Notes: generated by a model not told the origin, from the letters alone. A DNA stretch of 64,000 bases from Desulfovibrio legallii (GCF_900102485.1 NZ_FNBX01000012.1:19285-83284), one strand, 5' to 3'; positions 44,467 to 53,810 are shown, numbered from the stretch's first letter. A program made the numbers and translations.

Positions 44467-45153
44467 CTACCAGCCGTTGCCCGGCGCGGGCTCCGCGGTG
44501 TCCTCTCCGTCGTCCCCGCCGCGGCGCAGTTCCGCATCCGCCGCCCCCTCGTCCGCGGGGGTGGCCAGGTGGGGCTGGCGCGGGGGTTCGTTTTCCGCAT
44601 CCTCTGTCCGCTCGTCGCGCAGGGCCTGCTGCAGAAACCAGTCTTCGCGGATGCGCCAGGAGGCCGCCGCCGTGTAGGCGGGCGAAGAATAGCCCACGGA
44701 AAGCACGAGGGTGCGGCGGGCGTGCTCCTGCAAACGGATGAGCAGAGGCGTGAAATCCGCATCGCCGGAAAGGATGATGAATTCGTCAAAATGGGTGGAA
44801 TGCGAGAGGTCGTCCATGCAGTCCATGACCAGATGGATATCCGTGCTGGTCTTGCCGCGCGAGGTCAGGGGCGGACAGTCCACCACCTGAAAGGCGCTGC
44901 GGATGAAGGGATTGCGGAATTCCTGATAGCGCTGCGGGTTGAGGTAGCACATGCGCTTGAGGATGCGCCGCCGCACCCCTTCGCCGTACAGAATGCGCAG
45001 GGCGTGGTTCTCTATCCAGCGTACCCAGCGGTAGGGCGTGGAGCCAAAGGCCCGCGCCGCCTCCGGGTCAATTTCAAGAAACCTGGTGTAAATGTTGTCA
45101 AAATCCACATAAAGCGCACTGAGCACTTCGTCAAAACCGGTAAATCTTGCCAT
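44467..45153 (-). CDS. NYN-domain (LabA/DUF88-like) putative ribonuclease
   Basis: 228 aa. PIN-like NYN fold: ALYVDFDNIY (first acidic site, ~residues 13-22), STDIHLVMDCMDD near 105 and ILSGDADFTPLL near 125. The four conserved acidic residues for metal binding are therefore present. NYN proteins cleave RNA; bacterial members are mostly uncharacterised. After residue ~190 the tail is acidic and Pro/Glu/Asp-rich, probably disordered. Start at MARFTGF with GAGGAAC upstream; an 77-codon open extension crosses the intergenic region and is rejected. Divergent from the O-antigen-ligase gene. Confidence 0.8.
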   Translation of the reverse strand: MARFTGFDEVLSALYVDFDNIYTRFLEIDPEAARAFGSTPYRWVRWIENHALRILYGEGVRRRILKRMCYLNPQRYQEFRNPFIRSAFQVVDCPPLTSRGKTSTDIHLVMDCMDDLSHSTHFDEFIILSGDADFTPLLIRLQEHARRTLVLSVGYSSPAYTAAASWRIREDWFLQQALRDERTEDAENEPPRQPHLATPADEGAADAELRRGGDDGEDTAEPAPGNGW

Positions 45154-45340
45154 ATGTTCCTCTAAAAAAAGACTGGGCCAAGGTAAAAAAGTGAGTATAT
45201 TTTCTGCAGGCCGCCAAAGCAAGGATTTTGCTGGGTGTTGCCATCTTTTCAATCCCGTTCTAACCTGATAAATTGCCGCCGCGCAATGGCCCGGCCGCAC
45301 CAGGCGCTGGGCCGCTTCGCAATTTTTGCAAGGAGCGCGT

Positions 45341-46693
45341 ATGGAAGTACAGGTACACAGCTGCCGCCCGGCGGCGAGCCTCAAGGCCGGAGCCGCCGCC
45401 CTGGCGGCCTGCGCCGCACGCCTGCGCGCGCAGGCGGTTGCAGTCTGGCGGGATCCTACGGGCGCAGCGCCGCACGCCTGCCTTTTCTGGTGCTTCTGGT
45501 TCTCTCTCGCTTCCTTTCCCGCGGGCTACGGCCTGCGCGAGGTCATGCCGCCCCTCTGCTGCATTTTCCTTCTGCTCTACTACCGCCGCGCCTGGCGGCA
45601 AAGCGTGCTCCGCCGCCTGCCGGTCCGCCCCCTGTTCTATTGCCTGGGGGCCATGGTCCTTATAGGCGTGGTCTTTTCAGAAGACGTGCCGACCTCCCTG
45701 CTCCACGCGGGCACGGGCGTCAACAAAGGTTTTATCCTGCCCTTTATCGCCATGGAGTGCGTGCGGGACGAAAAAGACCTGCGCCGCCTGGTCTGGGCCT
45801 GCGTGCTGGCCTGCTTCTGGCAGGGGCTGGACGGGCTGTGGCAGGCGCACACGGGGCGGGACTTCATCATGGGCTACCCCTGCAACGCCGGGCGGCTCAC
45901 GGGCAGCCTCGGCGACTACACCGTGGGCAACTACATTGCCCTGGCCCTGGTGCCGGCCTTTGCCCTCTGGTTTGTGCTGCGGCGCACGCTGACGCCTGCG
46001 GCCACGGCCTTTTTGTGGCTGGCGGCGCTCTGGCCCGCCTTTTTTCTGCTGGTGGGCGCGGCCAGCCGCAGCGGGGCCCTGGCCCTGGCCGCCGCCGTGG
46101 GCCTCTGGTTTGTGTTGGCCTGGCCTGAAGGCCGCCGCCTTAAGCCCGCCCTCTGCGCCCTGGCGGTGCTGCTGGCGGTGCTGGCCCTGCAGGGCCGGGC
46201 CAAGGTGGATGCCGTGCTGGAAGACGGCCGCTGGAGCCTCTGGGAGCTGGGCTGGCGCGTCTTTGAGCAGCACCCCTGGCTGGGCAGCGGCGCGGGCACC
46301 TATAACGAGGCCTTCCGCGCCCTGGGCCTTGCGCCGGAAAAAGACCTCATCACCATCAGCCACCCGCACAATCTGTATCTGGATATCCTCTACGCCCACG
46401 GCCTGCTGGGCTTCGCCCTGGGCATGACCGCCCTGCTGGGCTTTCTGTGGTGGGGCTACCGCCGCATCCGGCCGCGCCTGACCGCGGAACGGGCCCACGG
46501 CAACGGCAGCGTCTACTGGCGGCTCACGGCCTGGTTCTGGCTGGGCTACGCCGCCTGGCTCGCCAACGGCGTCTTCGGCCACGACTTTTACCGCATCTGG
46601 TGGCTGGGCCTGGCCATGAGCCATCTGGGCGTCATGCTGGGGGCCGTGGTCAATGGGCCGGACCCGGCCGCCCCGGAACCAGCGGCAAGCTGA
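45341..46693 (+). CDS. O-antigen ligase/Wzy-like membrane protein
   Basis: 450 aa, about ten to twelve membrane helices. Wzy_C-type region in the second half: a long periplasmic loop with GRWSLWELGWRVFEQHPWLGSGAGTYNE and SHPHNLYLDILYAHGLLGF, the typical HNxYL signature of ligases and polymerases. AAGGAG precedes the ATG by 5 nt. Such enzymes attach or polymerise glycans on lipid A core or proteins. No other glycan genes are adjacent, so the substrate is open. Confidence 0.85.
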   Translation: MEVQVHSCRPAASLKAGAAALAACAARLRAQAVAVWRDPTGAAPHACLFWCFWFSLASFPAGYGLREVMPPLCCIFLLLYYRRAWRQSVLRRLPVRPLFYCLGAMVLIGVVFSEDVPTSLLHAGTGVNKGFILPFIAMECVRDEKDLRRLVWACVLACFWQGLDGLWQAHTGRDFIMGYPCNAGRLTGSLGDYTVGNYIALALVPAFALWFVLRRTLTPAATAFLWLAALWPAFFLLVGAASRSGALALAAAVGLWFVLAWPEGRRLKPALCALAVLLAVLALQGRAKVDAVLEDGRWSLWELGWRVFEQHPWLGSGAGTYNEAFRALGLAPEKDLITISHPHNLYLDILYAHGLLGFALGMTALLGFLWWGYRRIRPRLTAERAHGNGSVYWRLTAWFWLGYAAWLANGVFGHDFYRIWWLGLAMSHLGVMLGAVVNGPDPAAPEPAAS

Positions 46694-46818
46694 ACGCACA
46701 CGGCTGCGGCCCGCAACGCGGCCCGTGCCCCGGCGCTGCACCGCCGGCAGGCCATTGCCCTTGGGCGGCCCGCCGGGCCCTGCATCGGGAGGCCTGCGCC
46801 GCCGATTGCGGCGCGCCG

Positions 46819-47637
46819 CTACGCCAGGTCGTCCCCGTCAAATTCGTCCGCCGCCGGGGGCAGGGGGGCGTCCTTGTCGCCCGCGCGGGCGCGCAATAGC
46901 TCCAGGGCGGCGTCCTTGGTCAGGATGCGGCCCCGGCAGCGTTCATTCTGCAGGCGGTTTTCCGGGCAGTAGCCCAGCTGCACGCAGTTGGGGCCAGCCC
47001 CGGCAAAAAGATCCGGCGCGGCCTTGCGGCAGAGCCGCAGCATCTGCCAGGCCAGGTGGCGGATCTCGTGCTGGGCGTTGCGGCAGCAGCGGATGGCGAA
47101 CCAATCCAGCAAGGCGTGGGCGTTCATGCCGATAATGGCCTTGAATTCCGTGGCCTGGGGCTTGAGGTAGCGCAGATCCTCCTCGGGCAGACCAGCGTCC
47201 AGCCCGGCCTCGTACCACTGGCGGGAAAGGTCTGCCAGATCGCGCCCGCTGAGAGCCGCCGCGCGCCCGTCCGGCAGGGTCACCTGCGCGGTGAAATCCG
47301 CCACCCGGCGGGGGTAGACCACACTGTAGCGGCGCTTGCCGCCCAGCTCCGCCCGGCCGGACTTGATAAGGTAGGAGGCCAGCCGCTTGCGCACCAGCTG
47401 CACTTCGGTAACGCGCGAGTAGCCCTCCACGCCGAAGAGGAAAAAATCGAACTCCAGCGCCGCGCGGTGGCCGGATTCCAGAATATTCCGCACAATCCTG
47501 CGGGAATAGGGCGAGGCCGCAATCTCTTCCAGGCTGCGTTCGCTGCGTACAAAGCGGGCGGCTATGTCCGTGTGGATTTTGCCGCCGCCCGCCAGCAGCA
47601 CCACCTTGCCGTTGCCCGTAAATTTTTCGTCCAGCAT
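46819..47637 (-). CDS. thyX: FAD-dependent thymidylate synthase (ThyX), with atypical signature
   Basis: 272 aa. ThyX methylates dUMP using methylene-THF and FADH2. Fold markers are clear: SGHRAALEFDFFLFGVEGYSR, then LVRKRLASYLIKSGRA, and LKPQATEFKAIIGMN and NAQHEIRHLAWQM. The family signature RHRxxSxNExSxRY is changed to R83-K-R-L-A-S-Y-L-I-K-S-G-R-A: the His is Lys, the Asn-Glu pair is Leu-Ile and the final Tyr is Ala. Both Ser (88, 93) and Arg95 remain. It may be an active variant or a divergent paralog. Convergent with the ligase gene and divergent from trpB. Confidence 0.85.
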   Translation of the reverse strand: MLDEKFTGNGKVVLLAGGGKIHTDIAARFVRSERSLEEIAASPYSRRIVRNILESGHRAALEFDFFLFGVEGYSRVTEVQLVRKRLASYLIKSGRAELGGKRRYSVVYPRRVADFTAQVTLPDGRAAALSGRDLADLSRQWYEAGLDAGLPEEDLRYLKPQATEFKAIIGMNAHALLDWFAIRCCRNAQHEIRHLAWQMLRLCRKAAPDLFAGAGPNCVQLGYCPENRLQNERCRGRILTKDAALELLRARAGDKDAPLPPAADEFDGDDLA

Positions 47638-47826
47638 GTCTTTATGTCACCCGCGCCGCAGCGCTGTTTTCTGCTTGGTGTACACCCTGCGCGGCGTCCG
47701 CCGCGGGGAAGGCGCAGTATAGGCCAAAGCCCCACCGGCGGCAAGGCGGCGGCGCGGCGGCGTGGCCGTTGCGCGGCGGGGCCGCCTTCAGCGTCCGGTC
47801 GCGCGGCGGGCCGTGGGGCCAAAGCC

Positions 47827-47856
47827 TTGACAGCCGCTTGCCCCGCGCGCCAGAAT
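47827..47856 (+). promoter_or_regulatory. Candidate promoter for trpB
   Basis: Consensus TTGACA (47827-47832) and a weak CAGAAT (47851-47856), 18-bp spacer. The remaining gap (47638-48000) is GC-rich; no convincing Trp-rich leader peptide or attenuator was seen. Confidence 0.4.
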
Positions 47857-48000
47857 AATCTTTTACGCAAAGGGCGGTTATTGCAGGGCGCGGCACAGGA
47901 GCCGGGGCCGCCGCCCCCCGCACGCGCCCCTCCACACGGCGCGCGAGGGCAACGGAATGCGGCCTGTTGCCCGGAAACCTGAACGCAGCAAGGAGCAGGC

Positions 48001-49215
48001 ATGAGCGAGCAATCCACCCCCGGCTTCAAGCCGGACAGCAAAGGCTTTTTCGGCGCGTACGGCGGCCAGTATGTGCCGGAGCCGGTCAAGGCGCGCCTGG
48101 ACGAACTGAACCGCGCCATGGAGGCCGCCCAGGCCGATCCGGAATTCCAGCGGGAGCTGGACAGCCTTAACGAACACTTTGCGGGCCGCCCCAGCCCCGT
48201 GTTCCACTGCGCCAACCTGAGCCGCGAAGGCAAGGGCGCGCAGATCTGGCTTAAGCGCGAGGATCTGAACCACCTGGGCGCGCACAAAATCAACAATACC
48301 CTGGGCCAGTGCCTGCTGGCCAGGCGCATGGGCAAAAAGCGGGTCATCGCCGAAACGGGCGCGGGCCAGCACGGCGTGGCCACGGCGGCCAGCGCGGCCC
48401 TTATGGGGCTGGAGTGCACCATCTGCATGGGCGAAGTGGATATGGAGCGCCAGCACCTCAACGTGGTGCGCATGCAGATGCTGGGCGCGCGGGTGGTGGC
48501 GGCCAGAAGCGGCCAGCGCACCCTCAAGGAAGCCGTGGACGAAGCGCTGGAGCTCTGGGTCAACGACCCGGAGATGTTCTATGTGCTAGGCTCGGCCGTG
48601 GGGCCGCACCCGTATCCTTATATAGTGCGCGTCTTCCAGTCGGTTATCGGCCGGGAGGCCCGGGCCCAGATGCTGCGCGAGACGGGCCGCCTGCCCGACG
48701 CCTGCCTGGCCTGCGTGGGCGGCGGCTCCAACGCCATCGGACTGTTCGCCGGATTTTTGCAGGACGCGGCAGTCAAACTCATCGGCGTGGAGCCCGGCGG
48801 GCGCGGCACAGGCTACGGCCAGCACGCGGCCTCCCTTTGCCTGGGCGAGCCGGGGGTGCTGCACGGCTTTAATTCTTATATGATCAAGGACGCCAAGGGC
48901 GAAGCCGGGGAGGTCTACTCCATCTCCGCAGGGCTGGACTATCCCTCGGTGGGGCCGGAGCACGCCCTGCTTAAGGATACGGGCCGCGCCAGTTATGTGA
49001 GCGTGACGGACCAGGAAGCCCTGGACGCCTTTTTCGCCCTCTCCCGCCACGAGGGCATCATCCCGGCGCTGGAATCCTCCCATGCTCTGGCCCAGGCCCT
49101 CAAAATGGCCCCCACCCTGCCGCCCGAGGCCATCCTGCTGGTCAACCTCTCCGGCCGGGGCGACAAGGATGTGGCCCAGGTGGCGGCCCTGAGCGCGGGC
49201 AAGGCCAGCGCGTGA
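48001..49215 (+). CDS. trpB: Tryptophan synthase beta subunit
   Basis: 404 aa PLP enzyme joining indole and serine. Lys in [11 protein letters not shown] is the Schiff-base residue; [12 protein letters not shown] and GGGSNAIG (phosphate loop) follow. Length and N terminus ([10 protein letters not shown]) fit the TrpB1 type that partners with TrpA. No trpA or other trp gene is adjacent. AAGGAG lies 5 nt before the ATG. Confidence 0.96.
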   Translation: MSEQSTPGFKPDSKGFFGAYGGQYVPEPVKARLDELNRAMEAAQADPEFQRELDSLNEHFAGRPSPVFHCANLSREGKGAQIWLKREDLNHLGAHKINNTLGQCLLARRMGKKRVIAETGAGQHGVATAASAALMGLECTICMGEVDMERQHLNVVRMQMLGARVVAARSGQRTLKEAVDEALELWVNDPEMFYVLGSAVGPHPYPYIVRVFQSVIGREARAQMLRETGRLPDACLACVGGGSNAIGLFAGFLQDAAVKLIGVEPGGRGTGYGQHAASLCLGEPGVLHGFNSYMIKDAKGEAGEVYSISAGLDYPSVGPEHALLKDTGRASYVSVTDQEALDAFFALSRHEGIIPALESSHALAQALKMAPTLPPEAILLVNLSGRGDKDVAQVAALSAGKASA

Positions 49216-49570
49216 CGCCGCGGCTGGGGACCTGGCGGGAGAGCGCCGGCATGGCGTCGCCGCGCGTTGTTCCCGCGGCCAGGGCCCCCTGGCGGGAAAA
49301 CGCCGACCGCAGGGCGGACCAGCGCCGCGTGCACCGCGCGGCGGCGTCACCAGATTGACGCGGAAAAAATTTTAAACCGCCGCGCAAAACCGGGCTGACG
49401 GGCCCCTGACGGGGAAATGCGGCAAAAAATTCCTGTCCCTGGCCCGCCGCCGCCCCGGCCCCCAAAAAAACTTTTTCTCTAAAAAGAATTTAATACGATG
49501 ATTTTTCGATAAAATTTCCGGGGCAGGGTCGGAAGGGGGCCGAGGGGTAAAAATTTTTGCACGATTCCGC

Positions 49571-49599
49571 TTGCAAAGTGCACGGGGCTTGCATATATT
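49571..49599 (+). promoter_or_regulatory. Promoter of the porin gene
   Basis: TTGCAA (49571-49576) and TATATT (49594-49599), 17-bp spacer, about 83 bp before the porin ATG. It lies in an AT-rich tract (49350-49600) unlike the surroundings. The 466-bp gap otherwise holds two 20-bp direct repeats at 49231 and 49288. Confidence 0.65.
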
Positions 49600-49681
49600 C
49601 TCACCGAAGCGGGAAACCGCTCCACAGGCGTTTGCAGTGAAACCCATGTCCCATGCGGGGCAAAAGAAAGGAAGGTTAACC

Positions 49682-51256
49682 ATGAAAAAGATCGCTACTC
49701 TTCTGTTGGCGGCCGGGCTTGTGTTCGGCGCTGCCACGGGCGCCAGCGCCATCGACTTCAAGGCGAAGGGCCAGTGGATCATGAGCTTTGACTACGGCCA
49801 GAACGGCGGCTTCACCGGCGGCAACGGCCAGACCGGCTTTAATGGGGTCAAGGGCGGCCGCTACGCCAATGAAGACGAATTTGAGGCCAAGCAGCGCGTG
49901 CGCCTGCAGTTGGACGCCGTGGCCTCCGAAGCCCTGTCCGGCACCGTGTTCTTTGAAATCGGCGATCAGACCTGGGGCAAAAATAAACAGGGCGGCGCGC
50001 TGGGCGCTGACGGCCAGGTTGTGGAAGTGAAGAACGCCTACATCGACTGGATGGTGCCCCAGACTGACCTGAAGGTGCGCATGGGCATCCAGGGCCTGGC
50101 CCTGCCCAGCTTCACCACCAATGCCAGCAGCGTGCTGAACGACGACGTGGCCGCCGTGGTGGCCTCCTACCAGTTCAACGAGAACGTGGGCCTCTCCGCT
50201 TTCTGGGCGCGCCCCTACAACGACAACTTCTCCGACAAGGACTACCGTAACGGCACCCGCAACAACTACATGGACAATGTGGACCTTGTTGCCTTGCTGT
50301 TGCCCCTGACCTTTGACGGCGTGAAGGTGACCCCCTGGGCCATGTACGCCGGCATCGGCCCCAACGCCTTCCGCACCAGCGACGGCAACTTCGCCGACCC
50401 CACCAGCAGCACCAGCAGCTCAACCTACGGCAACGCCTATCGGAACCTCGCTTCTGGCATGCTGCCCGTGGGCGGCGCGCTCCACAAGGACGGCACGCCT
50501 GACGGCAAGGGCCTGTTTGAATACGGCAACGCCATCTGGGCGGGCGTGACCGGCGACGTGACCATGTTTGATCCCTTCCGCATCGCGTGGGATTTCAACT
50601 ACGGCTCCGTGACCTATGACGACAGCCGCCTGAACCGCGCCGGCTGGCTGGCCTCTCTGCTCTTTGAATACAAGCTGGATTGGGGCGTTCCCGGCCTGTA
50701 CGGCTGGTACGGCTCCGGCGACGACAACAACCCGGCCAACGGTTCCGAGCGCATGCCTACCCTGCACGCCAACGGCAACAACGAGTTCTCCAACTTCGCC
50801 CTCAACGGCAACCCCTATATCGCCCGTGAAGCCATCCTGAGCGACTCCATGACCGGCACCTGGGGCATCGGCGTGCGCGTCAAGGACGTGAGCTTCGTGG
50901 AGAACCTGAAGCACACCCTGCGCTTGAACGTCATGGGTGGCACCAACAGCACCACCATGGCCAAGCGGTATCTGCGCAGCAGCGCCAGCAGCCGCGCAGA
51001 TGTCTATGACGGCGCCAATGCCTACGGCGTGGGTATGGATCCCCTGTACCTGACCACCAACGACACCGCCATGGAAGTGGGCCTGACCAACAGCTACAAG
51101 ATGTACGAAAACTTCACCGTCTTCCTGGACGCCGCGTACATCGCCACCTGGCTGGATCAGTCCGACTCCGTGTGGGGCGACAGCAAGCTGAACGGCAAGA
51201 GCGATCAGGTGCGTGACCCCTGGAACGTGAACCTGAGCTTCGTGTACTCCTTCTAA
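49682..51256 (+). CDS. Outer-membrane homotrimeric porin (Desulfovibrio type)
   Basis: 524 aa beta-barrel. Signal peptide KKIATLLLAAGLVFGAATGASA; the mature protein starts IDFKAKGQWIMSFDYG. Alternating aromatic/polar strands, many Asn/Asp/Gly turns, and a final strand ending NLSFVYSF with terminal Phe, the outer-membrane assembly signal. It is probably a very abundant general porin: strong promoter, AAGGAAGG site, monocistronic, terminator after it. Codon use is notably more biased than in neighbours (few rare codons). Confidence 0.92.
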   Translation: MKKIATLLLAAGLVFGAATGASAIDFKAKGQWIMSFDYGQNGGFTGGNGQTGFNGVKGGRYANEDEFEAKQRVRLQLDAVASEALSGTVFFEIGDQTWGKNKQGGALGADGQVVEVKNAYIDWMVPQTDLKVRMGIQGLALPSFTTNASSVLNDDVAAVVASYQFNENVGLSAFWARPYNDNFSDKDYRNGTRNNYMDNVDLVALLLPLTFDGVKVTPWAMYAGIGPNAFRTSDGNFADPTSSTSSSTYGNAYRNLASGMLPVGGALHKDGTPDGKGLFEYGNAIWAGVTGDVTMFDPFRIAWDFNYGSVTYDDSRLNRAGWLASLLFEYKLDWGVPGLYGWYGSGDDNNPANGSERMPTLHANGNNEFSNFALNGNPYIAREAILSDSMTGTWGIGVRVKDVSFVENLKHTLRLNVMGGTNSTTMAKRYLRSSASSRADVYDGANAYGVGMDPLYLTTNDTAMEVGLTNSYKMYENFTVFLDAAYIATWLDQSDSVWGDSKLNGKSDQVRDPWNVNLSFVYSF

Positions 51257-51281
51257 GAGCGCACGCGCTTACAGAGCCTAT

Positions 51282-51310
51282 AAGGGGGAAGCCGCAAGGC
51301 TTCCCCCTTT
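51282..51310 (+). terminator. Terminator after the porin gene
   Basis: Perfect 12-bp stem AAGGGGGAAGCC / GGCTTCCCCCTT with a GCAA tetraloop, 25 bp after the stop. The T tract is short. Confidence 0.75.
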
Positions 51311-51346
51311 GCGTCCCTCGCCATTTCCTCCCCCAGCCCGCCGCCC

Positions 51347-53440
51347 ATGCAGAAGCCCGACCCCGCCAGCATCCCCACGGCCCCCGGCGTGTACCTGTAC
51401 AAGGACGCGCGCGGCCGCGTCATCTATGTGGGCAAGGCCCGCGTGCTGCGCCGCCGGGTGCTTTCCTATTTCCGGCCCGATGGCCTGCCCGCCAAAACCC
51501 TGGCCATGCTCTCCCACGCCGCCACGCTGGACTACCTCACCACCACCACGGAAAAAGAGGCCCTCCTGCTGGAGGCCAGCCTGATCAAAAAGCACCGGCC
51601 CCACTACAACATCGTGCTGCGCGACGACAAGCAGTACGTGCTTTTTCGCTGCAACCTGCGCCACCCCTTTCCCCGGCTGGAAATTGTCCGCCAAGCCCGG
51701 CGGGACGGCGCGCGCTACTTCGGCCCCTTCACTTCCGCCCTGGCCGCGCGCGAAACCTGGAAGCTGCTGCACCGCGCCTTTGCCCTGCGCCGCTGTACGG
51801 ACAAGGCCATGAAAAACCGGGTGCGCCCCTGCCTTTACCACTTCATGGGCCAGTGCCCGGCCCCCTGCATGGGCCTGGTGACCCCGCAGGAATACAACGC
51901 CCGCGTGCGCCAGGTCTGCGATCTGCTGGAGGGCCGCTCCGCCGAGCTGCTGCGCCGGCTGCAGGCGGGCATGGAACAAGCCGCCGAAGCCCTGGAATTT
52001 GAACGCGCCGCCCTGCTCCGCGACCAGATCCGCGCCGTGGAGCGCACGGTGGAGCGGCAGGCCGCCGTGCTGCCCGGCGGCGGCGACATGGACGCCCTGG
52101 GCCTGGCCCCGGGCGAGCGCGGCCTGGCCCTGGGCCTGGTCTTTGTGCGCAACGGGGCCGTGACCGACGGCCGGGCCTTCTACTGGCCGGGCCTGAGCTT
52201 TGAGGACGCCCCGGAACTGCTCTGGTCCTTCCTCTCTCAGTACTACAGCCAGGTCACGCCGCCGCCGCGCGTGCTGCTGCCCTGGCTGCCGCCAGATCTG
52301 GAAGCGGACCCCGCAACTGCCCCGCACAACGCGGAGCCCCCCACCGTTGCGCTCCCGGATGCCCCCCCAGATTCCGCGCCGGACGCCGCGCTGAATGTCG
52401 CCCCAGACGCCGCGCCGGACGCTGGGCCGCAGCCCATGCCCGCCCAGCAGGCACCTTCCAGGGAGGACCACGCCGCGGCTCCCACTACCCCCAACGCAGT
52501 CCCCGCATCCGCAGCTGCCCCCACTGCCGCGGCGGCCGCAGTTTCCGCCACCCCCGCCGCCCGCGCGGCCTGCAGCGAACGCGAGCTGCTGGAGCAGACT
52601 CTGAGCGACCGCCGCAACGGCCCCGTACGCCTGGTGGCCCCGCAAAACGCCGGGGACAACCGCCTGGTGGACCTGGCCCAGGGCAACGCCCGGGAGGAGG
52701 CCCACCGTCAGGAACGCGGCGGCGCGCAGGATATCCTTGCCCGCCTGGGCGCGGCCCTGCACCTGCCCGGCCCGCCCCGCCGCCTGGAATGCGTGGACGT
52801 CTCCCACACCGGCGGCAAACAAACCCGCGTGGGCCTGGTGGTCTTTGAGGACGGCCGCCCCGAACGCGGCCAGTACCGCAACTACGCCATGCCCGACAGC
52901 GGGGACGACTACGCCACCCTCCACGCCTGGGTGGCCCGCCGTCTGGAAAGCGGCCCGCCCTGGCCCGATCTGCTGCTTATCGACGGCGGCCGCGGCCAGC
53001 TCCATACCGTGCAGCGCGCCCTGCGCGAAGCCGGGCGCGCTGCCCTCTTCCCCCTGGCGGCCATCGCCAAGGCCCGCGACGACGCCGGCCACGCTGACCG
53101 CCGCGCCGGCAACATTGCCGACCGCATCTTTACCCCAGAGCGTGTCAACCCCCTGCCCCTGCGCGAAGGCAGCCCGGAGCTCCTCTTCCTGCAAAACGTG
53201 CGCGATACGGCCCACCGCTTCGTCATCGGCCGCCACCGCCGCGCCCGGCGCGGCGCGGCCCTCTCCGGTGAGCTCATGCGCCTGCCCGGCATCGGCCCCG
53301 CCACCGCCCGCCTGCTCTGGGACCACTTCGGCAGCGTGGAAGCCATGCGCGCCGCCTCCCTGGATGACCTGCGCCGCCTGCCTGGCATCGGCCCCGCCAA
53401 GGCCGCCCTGCTCCTGCAAAAACTGGCGGATCTGCAATAA
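51347..53440 (+). CDS. uvrC: UvrABC system protein C, with a long Ala/Pro insertion
   Basis: 697 aa excinuclease subunit that nicks both sides of a lesion. GIY-YIG N terminus (PGVYLYKDARGRVIYVGKA), Cys pairs (RPCLYHFMGQCPAPC), UVR helix (EFERAALLRDQI), RNase H-like endonuclease domain (LECVDVSHTGG, LLIDGGRGQL) and C-terminal double helix-hairpin-helix (LPGIGPATARLL, LPGIGPAKAALL). Between UVR and RNase H domains, residues ~320-407, is a low-complexity Ala/Pro/Asp-rich linker absent in typical UvrC. The frame stays open and coding through it. Confidence 0.95.
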   Translation: MQKPDPASIPTAPGVYLYKDARGRVIYVGKARVLRRRVLSYFRPDGLPAKTLAMLSHAATLDYLTTTTEKEALLLEASLIKKHRPHYNIVLRDDKQYVLFRCNLRHPFPRLEIVRQARRDGARYFGPFTSALAARETWKLLHRAFALRRCTDKAMKNRVRPCLYHFMGQCPAPCMGLVTPQEYNARVRQVCDLLEGRSAELLRRLQAGMEQAAEALEFERAALLRDQIRAVERTVERQAAVLPGGGDMDALGLAPGERGLALGLVFVRNGAVTDGRAFYWPGLSFEDAPELLWSFLSQYYSQVTPPPRVLLPWLPPDLEADPATAPHNAEPPTVALPDAPPDSAPDAALNVAPDAAPDAGPQPMPAQQAPSREDHAAAPTTPNAVPASAAAPTAAAAAVSATPAARAACSERELLEQTLSDRRNGPVRLVAPQNAGDNRLVDLAQGNAREEAHRQERGGAQDILARLGAALHLPGPPRRLECVDVSHTGGKQTRVGLVVFEDGRPERGQYRNYAMPDSGDDYATLHAWVARRLESGPPWPDLLLIDGGRGQLHTVQRALREAGRAALFPLAAIAKARDDAGHADRRAGNIADRIFTPERVNPLPLREGSPELLFLQNVRDTAHRFVIGRHRRARRGAALSGELMRLPGIGPATARLLWDHFGSVEAMRAASLDDLRRLPGIGPAKAALLLQKLADLQ

Positions 53441-53468
53441 CTGGGGGGGGAAGGATGGATGCTGTTTT

Positions 53469-53550
53469 GTGGGGGAAGGGAAACTTTTGTGAACAAAAGT
53501 TTCCCCTCCCCCACGCCCCCACCCCTTCAAAAAACTTTTCTTCCCTCAGG
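53469..53550 (+). repeat. Repeat family 2 hairpin after uvrC
   Basis: Arms 53469-53489 and 53494-53514 form a 21-bp stem with one mismatch and a TGAA loop, then CACGCCCCCACCCC, TTCAAAAAACTTTTC and TTCCCTCAGG. It begins 28 bp after the uvrC stop and is the most complete copy of the family. Confidence 0.8.
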
Positions 53551-53745
53551 AAACACGTAAGACGTACCCTGGCCGGGTCCGAATGCCTGCAAAGCCCGGC
53601 GGCCGCGTCCCCTTCTTCATAACTACCGCTGCCTTCCCCCGGAAGTTGAGCGCGGCATAAAGGGGCGCGGGGAGCGCAGCGAGCAGCCCCAGCCGCGCCG
53701 ACCATAGCCGGGCTGTCTGGAAAAGCAGGGGGTTATGGGGGGGGT

Positions 53746-53786
53746 GGGGGGTCTAAGGGGGGACGCAGTCCCGCCCTTGACCCCCC
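53746..53786. other. GC-rich long hairpin
   Basis: GGGGGGTC (53746-53753) pairs with GACCCCCC (53779-53786); the inner AAGGG and GGAC blocks pair with CCCTT and GTCC. It is followed on the plus strand by ACAAAAAAA. Part of the 469-bp gene-free gap 53441-53909 between uvrC and ahpC. Its direction of action is unclear. Confidence 0.45.
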
Positions 53787-53810
53787 ACAAAAAAAGCAAG
53801 CATTCAGAGA

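Noticed and set aside
47638..48000. Trp-type attenuator leader before trpB
   Set aside because: No short open frame with consecutive Trp codons and no terminator with a T tract were seen.
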